NCBI GenBank assembly: GCA_027924645.1
Contig: BSBN01000213.1
Location: 33,296,501 to 33,360,500, forward strand
Reading direction: 5' to 3'
From: Cunninghamia lanceolata
Taxonomy: Eukaryota; Streptophyta; Pinopsida; Cupressales; Cupressaceae
DNA length: 64,000 nucleotides
Positions 48,318 to 58,709 of the stretch are shown in pieces (positions within the stretch are counted from its first letter, which is position 1; each line of letters opens with the position of its first letter). The position numbers and the translations under genes were made by a program. The notes beneath the pieces are model-generated. The model had not been told where the DNA came from and did not search any database. It was given only the letters and a program-made list of their open reading frames with translations.

Positions 48318-48779
48318 ATTCAAAACTAACCTAGGTCGGTTACAAAATTTTCTCTAAGAGCTGTCTCAGAAAAATATCTGCCTTGGAATGACTGCCCACC
48401 TGTAGAAGTTATGGTGTGGAAATATCAGAAACAGGGGTGGGTGGAGATATTCCGTGCCTTGAATGCGAGCACCTTTTTCGTGTCTATCTTCAACCATGAA
48501 TATCTGAAGTATTTAAAATCAGGCGGTGGAGAGATATTTTCGGACATCAATGCGAGCTCCTTCATCTTGGTGCAGCAATGAATGCAAGAAATATCTACAT
48601 CTGCTCAATGTAGTCGCTGGAACATTTACCGCCCAAAACATGCAACTCCAGATCTGAAATTGAAAAGTGAGAATATTCCCCTGAAAAGCCTGCCAAATGA
48701 AAGAGGAGGCAAAAACATGCATCTTTGCCTTTTACAACATGTGGAAATTTGCTAGAATGAAGGAGATACAGGCGGTCAA

Positions 48780-50230
48780 AGTTTCGGTCAACTGCCTATA
48801 TATATCGCTTTGCATCTGTGTATATATCATTTGAATTTGCCGCCTGAATCGGCATCTAAAACCTTCTTTGCAACTCCTTTGGATATGCATGGCGCTTTGT
48901 ATATCAGGCTATGAAATGTCCTTGTATTTTCAAATTTGTATCTGCGGCTTATATATGCATACAAACGCCTCTGTATGTACGGGCCCCTCCTATTGTATGT
49001 TAACTTTGTATCTTGCCTTGTATATCGAAACATACAAGCAAACATTCAAGCAAAAGATACATGCAAAGTGCTTGGCCTTGGCGGACCCCATCTCTTGTAT
49101 CTCCTTTGTATCTGCAAACATACAAGCCGCGGACCCCAAAATGACCATTAGCTGTATTTGATTGCCTTGTCGGGTCCAGCTTGTATCATTCCTCTTTGTA
49201 TATTTCTTTGTATGTGTGAATATACAAAGCACTTATATATACAAGCCGCAGACGTGACGCTTGGATATGCTAGAATTTGGTCTTCAAGTTAGATCCGCCT
49301 TGCATACATCCCTTGCACCTTTGACTTGTATATCGCAATATACAATTGCAAATATACAACCCAGACTTCAAACTTTTATAAAGCTTTCTGAAAAAATACC
49401 TTCGGGTTTGGCTTGTATGCTAGGAAAGCATGCTTTGCTTGTATGCCCAAACATACAAGCCGCATATATACAAGGCACTGTTCATGATATACATTGGCCT
49501 TTGAATGTTCCTCTTTTGTATGCATGGCCCTTTGTATATCTGACTTGCATCTTTTCCTTGTATATGGCCAATATACAAACGCCTTTGTATATTGTGGACC
49601 CCACCATTTGTACATTCGGCCTTTGCATATTTTTCCTTGTATGTTTCAATTGTATGTTTAACCCCTTGTATATTGGCTTTGTATGTAAAAGCATACAAAG
49701 CGAAATATACAAGCCACTGTAGCAGATGCATCTTGCTCCTTTGCATATTGACTGATGCACATTCTCTTGTATGCGCCCAATGTACATTTTTCCTTTGTAT
49801 GTTGCACATATACAAACTCGTTTGTATATACCTGCGGCCCCCACCGAATGCATCTCCGCTGCACTGTAGCAAATGTATATTGGCACCTTTGTATGTAGCC
49901 ATTGCATGTTCAAACATACAACACAAATATGCATTTGAAACCTGATATATATTCAGGGAATATTCCTGGGATCTGCGATAGATTCCCCCAATGTATATGC
50001 ATCTTCTAAGCCCGATATGCATTCAGAAATGCATACAACTGAATTGTTCCATTCTTTTGAAGGCCGATGGAAATTTCTGCAAGCCCGCCAATGTATATTT
50101 GCTTTTGTACATACAAACCTCTTTGTATATTTGACATACATTGGCGATATACAAGCAAAAACTTGTATATAACCTTTGCATATTCCTGTGCATGTACAAA
50201 GGTGAATGTATATACAAGTATGCATACAAA
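48780..50230 (-). promoter_or_regulatory. Dense TTGTAT/ATACAA motif array in Gypsy-2 U3
   Basis: By eye I count about 28 TTGTAT and 19 ATACAA words in roughly 1.4 kb, usually as CCTTTGTATAT or ACATACAAGCCGC, where about one would be expected by chance. The two words are reverse complements, so neighbouring copies can pair into hairpins. Spacing is irregular (15-60 bases), so it is not a simple tandem repeat. The matching 5' LTR begins the same array before the window ends (63841-64000). Confidence 0.75.
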
Positions 50231-50463
50231 TACAAATTATAAAATATGAAAAATCCCAGTGATAGAAAATACTTGAAGCTAAAAGATTTTTGGGTTTTTC
50301 TGGGTTTTTTGCAAGCAATGTTTAGGCAAGATCTTGGGATTTTTTGACAAGGCATGCATGAGTATTTGGAAGCTTTAAGCTTTGTATGGACACTTTCCAA
50401 AGGATTTTCAAGGAAAATACAAGGTGAACTATTTATCTCTGGACAAAGGAAAATAGGTCAACA

Positions 50464-50755
50464 ATATGGCGACCTCTATGGGATGTTTGCCTGCTAAACA
50501 ATTAGATCAGTGGCCTTATTGTATGCATTGGGCATGGAGTCATACAGAGGCTAAAATATACAGATATTTTCTACCCTTAGCAACTCAGCATATTAGCAGT
50601 GAAGAACATGAAAGACCAAGACAAGACAAAATGTTGAAAGCAACCCCTCAAAAAATGCTAGACAACATTTAGGGAAAACAAAACATGGGATCTAAACTAT
50701 TGTGTAGCAGCACTTATTGAAAGCAATAAATCTAATCTACTGATTTACAAGGCAC
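50464..50755 (-). other. Gypsy-2 3' untranslated region
   Basis: Between the integrase stop and the proposed LTR end. No polypurine tract could be identified with confidence. A 68-codon plus-strand frame here has no recognisable features. Confidence 0.4.
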
Positions 50756-52020
50756 TCATACCTTAAAACACCTCTTCAGGTGTATCCCATTGACTGGGAT
50801 AGGCAAATTTTGTCCATTCATATTTGATAACTGAAATGCATTATGCTCCTTGCATTCAGTAATGAGAAATGGGCCACTCCACATGTCAAATTTGGAGTGT
50901 TTTCCTGGCCTGCTCTTCAAATCATCCCATTTGAGCACCATATCACCCTTCCTAAAGATTCTGGGAGTGGCCTTCTGATCAAAATTTCTTTTGGTCTAAA
51001 GCTGATGATACTCCATGGTTTTCATAGCCTTGTCTCTGATTTCTTCAAGCTCCATAAGTTGAGCATATCTAATAGCCATGGGATCCTCTTCTTCAAACAT
51101 CTCTAGCTGATTCATGATATTAAGTGCTGGCAGCTCCATAGATATAGGCAATCTTGCCTCTTTCCCATAAACTAACATATATGGGGAGTTCCCAATAGAC
51201 CTCTTGGGGGTTATTCTGTCTGCCCATAAGGCATATTTCAAATTAGTGTGCTAGGTCCTCTGGTTGTCCTCCATTGATCTTTTAATAATTCTTATGAGAT
51301 TTTATTTGTAGATTCAACCAAACCATTACCCTGAGGGTAATAATTAGATGAAGTATTCAGATAGATCCCACTCTTAACAGCTCAGTCAATTATCTTTAGG
51401 TCAACAAAGGCCAGAGCATTGTCAGAGATGATTGACTCAGGTACTCCAAATCTGGATATCAAATCATGATAAAAATTTAAAACAGTATTCTCAGTGGATT
51501 CCTTCAGGGCCACTGCTTCAGTCCATCTTGTGAAAAAGTCTGTAGCTGTAAGTATCCACCTGTGGCCTACACTTGATGGTGGATTAATTGGACCTATGAA
51601 GTCAATACCCCATCTCATGAAGGGCTGCTCCACTTGAATTGGCCGTAGAGGTAAGGCTGGCAGCCTTTCTTTCCCTGCAAAAATGACACATTTTATACAT
51701 TTTCTAGCCCATGCATGGGCATCCTTAAATAAGCTGGGCCAGTAATATCCAGCTCTCATTATTTTCCAAGCAGTAGTCTTGGGGGCAAAATGACCCCCTG
51801 TTGTTCCATCATGAAATTCATGCAGCACCTTGTCAATCTGATCATCATCAATGCATCTTAACAATACACCATTAAAATCTTTTCTAAAAAGGGTGTCATT
51901 TATTAAAACATATGAAACGGACTGCAGTCTATAATATCTCCTTTTGGTTCTATCTAGACCTGCTAGACATTTACCAGTTTGCAAAAATTGAGTCATGTTA
52001 CTAACCCAACTTGTGCCCAT
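50756..52020 (-). pseudogene. Gypsy-2 integrase
   Basis: The piece 52020-51382 has the HHCC finger (HEFHDGTTGGHF, then RKCIKC), the first core Asp in WGIDFIGP and the second in ISDNALAF, and ends in a stop. The catalytic Glu follows in a broken frame near 51310 (PQGNGLVESTN). 51241-50996 holds the end of the core, and 50941-50756 the C-terminal domain (KFDMWSGPFLITE, stop near 50756). At least three breaks. It corresponds block by block to the Gypsy-1 integrase. Confidence 0.9.
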
Positions 52021-53436
52021 TTCTATTGTATCTTCCTAAGGTGTATTTTCAATGGTTAGAAGCACCTCTTCTTCTTTTTCTACTTCTTTTTCAGAATTGA
52101 TAGCGAGCTATTCACTGAGTCCTCTGCCTCTGACAAGCTTGGTTATCTAGATATCCACATCATATTCCATGACTTTGGTGATCCAACCAGCCCTTTTCTC
52201 ATTCACATCCTTACTTAACAGGAACTCTTTCACGCTAGGGTGAGCCACCATCAAATGTATCTTGTTATTAGAAATAAGATGTCGAAATTTCTTAAGGCTC
52301 CTCACCACTACAAGAACGCACTTTTCAAGAAAGTTGTACCTCTGCTCGTACTCCTCCAGCCTCTAGCTAAAGAAAGCGATTGGCTATTCAAAGCCGCCAC
52401 TCTACTGCTGTACCAGAATTGTTGAGATTGTATCTAGACCGCCATAAGCATACAAAATAAAATCTTTGGAGAAGTCAGGATTTACCAGAGTTGGCGCAAC
52501 TGACAATGCTTCTTTTATGGACTCAAAGCTAAGTTTAGCCTCTTTTGTCCAACTAAAAACTGTATTCTTCTTTAAGATGGATGTCAAAGGCTTCAAAAGA
52601 TTCACAATATCAGGTATGAATCTTCGCAGAAAATTAATTCTGCCAATAAAACTTTGAAGCCCCTTCTTGTGGCTGGGTAAGGGTAGCTCCAAAATAACTC
52701 TTACCCTTTCAGCATCAATTGTAATACCCTCCTTTGACATGACGTGCCCTAACAGCTTGTCTTCATGCACAGCGAAAATGCATTTCATTGGATTAAGGGA
52801 TATCCCAAACTCTTTGCATCTCTCAAAAACTTGCCTCAAGTGGGACAAATGCTTAGATGCATTCTTGGAAAAAATTGTGATGTCATCTAAATATACAAGC
52901 ACTAGTTTATACAGCAAACCCTTAAACGCCATATCCATAGCTTTCTGAAAAGTAGAGCCAGCATTTGAGAGACCAAAAGGCATTCTCTTGTAGGCCATGG
53001 TACCCCATTTGGTAGTAAAAGTGGTTTTAAATTGATCTTCCTCCTTGACTAACACTTGATTATAGCCAGAATATCCGTCAAGCAAGGAGAATCTCTCAGA
53101 TCCAGCCACTACTTGTAAAATCTATTCCATTGAGGGCAGTGGGTAGTGGTCTTTTAGGGAGGCTCTATTAAGGTCTCTAAAGTCGACACACAACCTAATC
53201 TCTCCATTCTTTTTTCTGACAGGGACAAGGTTGGAGACCCATGAAGTATGTTTGATCGGGAAAATGATCTTTCCCTCGACCAACTTGGTTAATTCTTTAA
53301 TCATCAGGGGCTCTAGCTTTGGATTTAGAGGTCTTTGCTTTTGCCTCACCGGTTTTGTACCTGGTTCTAACTCTATGGTATGCTGGGCAATATGAGGATC
53401 AAATCCCTTCAGGTCTGAATAATCCCAAGTAAACAC
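52021..53436 (-). pseudogene. Gypsy-2 reverse transcriptase and native RNase H
   Basis: RT blocks: KPVRQKQRPLNPK, WVSNLVPVRKKNG, LLDGYSGYNQ, MPFGLSNAG and the canonical active site YLDD (LVYLDDITIFSK). Then comes the connection and the native RNase H, beginning DFSKDFILYAYGG. Stops interrupt at 53122-53124 (after PLPSME), near 52402, at 52384-52386 (within GFE*PIAFF), at 52147-52149 (DI*ITKLVRG) and at 52108-52110. At 52384 and 52147 Gypsy-1 has Gln encoded by CAG. Apart from these stops the frame is well preserved. Confidence 0.92.
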
Positions 53437-53966
53437 ATCTTTAAACTCTTGACAAAGAGAAATAAAAGCTCTCCTATCCTCAGGTGAACAGATTTTACCT
53501 ATTTTGAGGAGTTTATCCTTGAAAATTTCTTACTCCTCGTAATGTTCCTCTTTTATCTATAGGCTGGTTTTGGTCTTCTTCATCTGATCATCAGTGCCAA
53601 AAATAGATTCCAAGGTTACCAATCCCTTGGGCAGCTTGTTTGTTCTCAGTTGGATGATTTGATCATTGCCATACTGCTGTTTGAGTTTATCCTGATTCAT
53701 CATGGAAAACTCATCCTCCTCTAACAGGAATGACAAAATCTGCTCATCACTCTCAAAAACCTGCCAATGAATATTATTGTCAGGGATAGAAGGTTTGTCA
53801 ACTATTTTTACATGAGGCTGCACCTTTTCTCATTGAATATCACTGGGGATATCAAATTGAGCCCCAATTGCAGCTAACCTATCAGCATGGGAGTTCTGAT
53901 TTCTTGGAATAGAGATTAGATTGAAAGCATCAAACTCTTCAATCATGTCCCATACCCTATGCTTAT
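53437..53966 (-). pseudogene. Gypsy-2 aRNH C-terminal part and linker to RT
   Basis: The minus strand encodes HRVWDMIEEFDAFN and NSHADRLAAIG, the last helix and final catalytic Asp of the archaeal-type RNase H, then an acidic linker (53823-53557) collinear with the same linker in Gypsy-1 (LRTNKLPKGLVTLE versus LKTNKIPRGLVALE). It continues the domain that starts at 60142, on the other side of the Gypsy-3 insertion. Confidence 0.88.
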
Positions 53967-54245
53967 TGTAGACACCCTAAAATGACTGTGTCGTCATGCT
54001 ACTTGCATTCCGTTATCTGTCTCATCACCTGCATTTCCCACATTAATTAAATAATCTAATTATTTAATTAATTATCATCATATTCTTCTAAATCTCCTAA
54101 ATTCAACATTAATTAAATAAATCCTCTTTATTTAATTAATTAAATCAAATTCCTCTATATTCTTCCACAATTAAATAATTTTTAATTATTTAATTTGATC
54201 ATTATCCTCTTTCCAAAAATCAAATCTACATTAATTAAATATATC
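53967..54245 (+). repeat. Gypsy-3 5' LTR, truncated
   Basis: About 280 bases match the first 280 bases of the 3' LTR (58710-58990), then similarity in direct orientation stops near CATTAATTAAATATATCCAA. The remaining about 890 bases of LTR and the primer site are replaced by inverted sequence. Confidence 0.88.
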
Positions 54246-55037
54246 CAATTAAAACAATCAGTTAAGTGATTTAAAACAAGAAGAAGAGATTTGCATGAGA
54301 AAAGAAGATATTTTGCTTTATTAAATATAGAAATATTTAATTGATGAGTAAGAAAGCTTGAGTTATATTAGAGATAACTCAAATTAGAAGAAAAAGCAAT
54401 TTAAATAAATAATTGATTTATTTAAATTTAGAGAAGATATTTTGGAAGAAATAATTAAATAATTAGAATTATTTAATTTAGAAGATTTAAAAGCAAATTA
54501 AATAAATAAATTTATTTAATTGTTGTGCATGATTTTGGAAGAACAGAAGATTATAAATAAAATATTTGATTTTATTTATTTTTAGAGGATTGAGATAATT
54601 TAAATAAATTTGATTTGATTTATTTAAATTTAGAAGAACAATTGATTTAATTAAATAAATGGATGGTGTAGATGGATGAGCTTGTTGCAATGGTTTCACA
54701 TTTGTTTATAAAGAGCAATCCTTATTTTTGATATAGCACGTGGATAGTTTGCCACTAAGGTATAAAAGACCAAGGTGCTGTAATATCTGAGTGCGTGGAC
54801 GTTGACTCTGCAAGCAAGCGGTTTGAAATTAGATCCATTAGACATAATATAACCTTGTTGGAACATGCGAATAAGCCATAGTCTTGAACATAAAATAAAC
54901 TTCAATACATGTAAATGCAAGAAGAATTATTAATATGTAAGATGCTAGGTCCTAACACACACAAGATAAATAGAATGCTAAGAAAGATACTGAAGATCAT
55001 TCCTCAAACACGGCACACAGAAAGCAATGACTATGCC
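54246..55037 (-). repeat. Inverted duplicate of Gypsy-3 LTR and 3' untranslated sequence
   Basis: 54246-54535 is the reverse complement of about 59070-59355 (3' LTR), and 54660-55037 of about 58030-58395 (3' untranslated region). Between them is 125 bases of AT-rich DNA where the direct copy has about 680. The arms lie about 3 kb from their partners and could pair as a very long hairpin. Confidence 0.85.
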
Positions 55038-55140
55038 CCCAAATTAATAATTAATAATTTATGATCTCTAGGTGATATCCCTCTTGTACAATATCAAGGG
55101 TTTGTCCGCAACTGGTGGAACCAATACCGGAGGTGTAGCT

Positions 55141-55408
55141 AGATACTCTTCACTACAAATTTGGCCCTAGGGGCCCTGCTAGCACAAAATGATGACACAG
55201 GAAAGGAGCACGCAATTTACTATATCAGTAGAACCTTGGTGGGATATGAGCTCAATTATTTACCAATGGAAAGGGCTTGTTTAGCAGTAGTGTTCGCCTC
55301 CCAAAAGTTGCGGCATTACATGTTGAACCAACACACAAATCTGATAGCCAAGATTGATCCCTTGAAATATCTATTAGCAAAAGCAGCTCTCACAGGCAGA
55401 CTGGCTAA
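55141..55408 (+). pseudogene. Gypsy-3 native RNase H fragment
   Basis: The frame encodes LGALLAQNDDTGKEHAIYY, SRTLVGYELNY and FASQKLRHYML, then AALTGRLAKWVM, the start and middle of a Gypsy RNase H. It stops being RNase H at about 55408, where integrase residues follow: an internal deletion has removed the end of RNase H and the first half of integrase. Confidence 0.88.
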
Positions 55409-56437
55409 ATGGGTTATGATAATGGGAGACCATTCAAGAACCAAGATGTCTGTGCCTTATGCATACAGTACAATATCCAACATCGCTTTTCAACTCCCTA
55501 CTATCCGCAGAGTAACGGCCAAGCTGAGGCTTCCAATAAAACCATTCTCAAAATCCTCAAGAAAACGGTCAGTGAAGCTGGTCGTGATTGGCACTTGCAA
55601 CTCAATCCCGCCCTATGGGCCTACCACACTAGTATCAGAACACCAACTGGTGCCACACCATATGCCTTGGTCTTTGGCTCTGAAGCCATCCTACCTATAG
55701 AGGTCGAGATCCCATCACTCAGAGTATCCATGCAGGACCTGATCGGCGGAGATGAGTATCGCACTTCCAGATTAGCTGAGCTTGAACTACTAGATGAGAG
55801 GCGTCTTGCCGCACTTAATCATCTCCATGTCTATCAAAACCGCCAAACACTTCATTTCATAAGGGACAATTTACAACTACAATCGTGTGTGTGCATAGCT
55901 TAGTTGCACCTTATTTTTCTTATAACATTGTAGATAAGATAGAATTGTGATGAATTAATTAAATAATGGGATATATTTAATTAATGTGGATGTGAATTTT
56001 GGAAGGAGGATAATGATCAAATTAAATAATTAAAATTATTTAATTGTGGAAGAATAATAGAGGAATTTAATTTAATTAATTAAATAAAGAGGATTTATTT
56101 AATTAATGTCGCAATTTTGTGATTTAGAAGAATTTGGTGAAATTAATTAAATAAATCCTCTTTACTTAATCATCTCCATGTCTATCAAAACCGCCTCCGG
56201 CGTAATTACAACAAAAAGATCAAAGAAAGACGGTTTCAAGTTGGTGATCTTGTACTTAAGGAGAATCAGAGAAATCAAGCAGATCGAGAGAAGAAGGGTA
56301 AGTTTGAGCCTAACTGGTTAGGTCCCTTCATTGTCACAGCAGCATATGGCTCGGGAGCTTATACTTTAGCGACACCTGACGGCATTCCTCTAGATGAGCC
56401 ACTTAACAGTGTCCATCTCAAGAAGTTCTACGCCTGA
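55409..56437 (+). pseudogene. Gypsy-3 integrase core and C-terminus, interrupted
   Basis: It begins at the second catalytic Asp (YDNGRPF), then the Glu motif YPQSNGQAEASNK, and the end of the core (ALWAYHTSIRTPTGATPYAL). After HLHVYQNR at 55844 a 319-base insertion intervenes; the frame resumes at 56164-56195 and encodes NYNKKIKERRFQVGDLVLK and KGKFEPNWLGPFIV, with the stop at 56435-56437. The HHCC finger and first Asp are deleted. The C-terminus closely resembles that of Gypsy-4. Confidence 0.88.
55845..56163 (-). repeat. Insertion in Gypsy-3 integrase made of inverted LTR DNA
   Basis: Most of the insert (about 55950-56120) is the reverse complement of Gypsy-family LTR sequence near 58845-59010. 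It is flanked by a 32-bp direct repeat, ACTTAATCATCTCCATGTCT and on, at 55813-55844 and 56164-56195. The repeat is too long for an integrase-made duplication. Confidence 0.85.
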
Positions 56438-56444
56438 TCCTCAG

Positions 56445-58693
56445 AGTATTCCCACAAAAAATCAAAAAATCAAAAAAATCAAAAAAATCAAAAACAATCA
56501 AAAACAATCAAAAAATCAAAAAAATCAAAAATACAAAAATACAAAAACATTCATCCTCTGGTGAAAACCTGGCAAACAGGCACCTTGGATAAGTACCATA
56601 GTGAAAACCTGGCAAACAGGCACTATGCGTAGAGTCAGCATCCATCGTCTATCGAGTCCTGTCCACTCCTTGTCCAGTTCGCAACCTGCTTCATCCATCC
56701 ATCCGTAATAAAACCATTGACTTTGTTTGCATTTCCATCTCCCTATCTAGTATAGCTTGGAAATTTGTCAATGTCCATCATCGTCATCCCACGGCTTGAT
56801 CTGTGTCTATAGTTAACACTGTCTGATCCTAGGTCAAGTCTTTCTGTGTCTTCTTCGGCGGTCACCCCTACAGTTTCCTCTACCAGAATGGGGGCAACTC
56901 TTTCCTTAGTGTCGGTCTAGGATTGGTTCCTTGTTCGTGGTTCGCAGCGCATACTTCAATCTTGTCTCATTTCCACAGGTAACACCCTTTAACGGACACT
57001 TCGCTCCTACGATAAGGCTGTTATCTTTTCAACACTTGTTCTACATCATCACTCTATCCAGAACTACATATCATCTTTTCAATCTTAAGGTACCTTGATC
57101 CCATGGATATGGGTATGTAGGCAGTCTGGAATACGAAGGACGTTTCCAGTACTCAGGTACATAAGATCACCTCTTCTCCGCTCTTTTCCTACATCATCAC
57201 ATCAACCAGAACTACATATCATCTCATTTCAATCTTAAGGTACCTTGATCCCATGGATATGGGTATGTAGGCAGTCTGGAATACGAAGGAAGTATCCAGT
57301 ACTCAGGTACATAAGACCCCCTCCTTTCACCTTGACCCATTCATCACTCTATCTAGAACTACATATTTATCACGTTCATCTTCCATCGTAAGTGTGCCTT
57401 GATCCCGTGGACACAGGGTATGTAGGCAGTCTGGAATACGAAGGATGTATCCAGTACTCAGGCACACACGATCCACCATTCTCCACCCGTCCCAATCCAT
57501 TAACATTTCACCTTTCTAGTCTTCCGTTTTTCAAAATCCATTCGCCTCGACTTGACTAACTCAAGCAGCAAGCTAGCACATCCTTTCAAAGCAAAAGTCC
57601 TTAACAAACTTGAAGCAAAGAGGCCTACTTCCGAAGTCATCTACTGTCCTGCATACCGATTGCCAACATCAGCTAAGTACCGCTTAACCAAGCCCTAGAT
57701 CAACAAGCTTGTCTTCTACAAAGTGTTCCATTGTCGAGACCAACACACGCGTCTCCTGCAACATGTGGCATTTCCTGCAAGTGAGACATTGTCTTTTTAG
57801 GTAGATAGCACCCTTTAACGGACACAGAGTTCCTACGATAAGGCTGTTATCTTTCCTATCCAATCTATCCTGAGCAACCTCTTTGGCAAGAGAAAATGTT
57901 GGCTGTATGTTTACTTTGTAAGTCAGTCAATTTGTGTTATGGTTTATCTTTTGTTCCTTTTCCAATACCTATTCAAGACTACCTTGATTTATCTATAATC
58001 TTGGTATGTTGCGATGCAGTACAGATTTGGGGCATAGTCATTGCTTTCTGTGTGCCGTGTTTGAGGAATGATCTTTAGTATCTTTCTTAGCATTCTATTT
58101 ATCTTGTGTGTGTTAGGACCTAGCATCTTACATATTAATAATTCTTCTTGCATTTACATGTATTGAAGTTTATTTTATGTTTAAGACTATGGCTTATTCA
58201 CATGTTCCAACAAGGTCATAGTATGTCTACGGGATCTAAGTTCAAACCGTTTGTTTGCAGAGTCAACGTCCACGCACTCGGATATTACTGCACCTTGGTC
58301 TTTTATACCTTGGTGGCGAACTATCCACGTGCTACATCAAACTAAGGATTGCTCTTTATAAACAAATGTGAAACCATTGCAACAAGCTCATCCATTTACA
58401 CCATCCATTTTTCCATGGCCTTATATAGTTTTCCAGCAAGGATCAATCAACAGTCTTTCTCTTATGTTCTCTCCTATCTCCTTTCTTCTATCTATCATCA
58501 ACCCAACCTCGCCTATCTCCAACAATCTTCTAGTCGAGCGTCAACACAGTTCTTCTGTCGCTTCCCTATCTTTCCTCTCGAGGGGGCACCCTACGCCAGC
58601 TACGCTGCGGCAACTAGCTACACTGGGGCATAAAAATTGTATCACCTTTTCAACAATTATTTTCTTTGAAGCAATGCTGCAAGCTACATCGCA
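56445..58693 (+). repeat. Gypsy-3 3' untranslated region with several tandem repeats
   Basis: Four repeat types follow the integrase stop: (AAAAATC)n-like DNA at 56455-56550; two copies of GTGAAAACCTGGCAAACAGG near 56560-56625; three units of about 150 bp (57040-57480) containing TGTAGGCAGTCTGGAATACG; and two copies of a segment with CCTTTAACGGACAC...CCTACGATAAGGCTGTTATC at about 56988 and 57812. No gene is seen. Confidence 0.8.
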
Positions 58694-58709
58694 TCAAAGA
58701 GGGGCAAAA
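58694..58709 (+). promoter_or_regulatory. Polypurine tract of Gypsy-3
   Basis: TCAAAGAGGGGCAAAA directly precedes the 3' LTR start TGTAGACACC, the expected plus-strand primer. Confidence 0.8.

Larger units (their letters stand above)
43834..50463 (-). repeat. 3' LTR of Gypsy-2, split by an insertion
   Basis: Its parts are 43834-44145 and 48079 to about 50463, joined without the insertion to match 62829-64000 collinearly. In element sense the TATA box GCTATATATATGC is at 48305-48317, and U3 is the higher-coordinate part with the TTGTAT/ATACAA array. The upper end at 50463 (GGTCAACA) is chosen because it gives a TG start on the minus strand; this is a tentative call. Reassembled length would be about 2.7 kb, similar to Gypsy-1. 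Confidence 0.75.

Noticed and set aside
49261..50022. Open frames of 100-200 codons on both strands with Cys/Tyr/Ile-rich products
   Set aside because: They arise from the dense TTGTAT/ATACAA motif, which lacks stops in several frames; products are low complexity with no domain, and the region is LTR U3.
50466..50672. 68-codon plus-strand frame starting ATGGCGACC
   Set aside because: Antisense to Gypsy-2 at the pol-LTR junction; no recognisable residues.
56455..57480. Regular direct repeats suggesting a CRISPR-like array
   Set aside because: Units are adjacent without unique spacers, eukaryotic context, inside a retrotransposon untranslated region.
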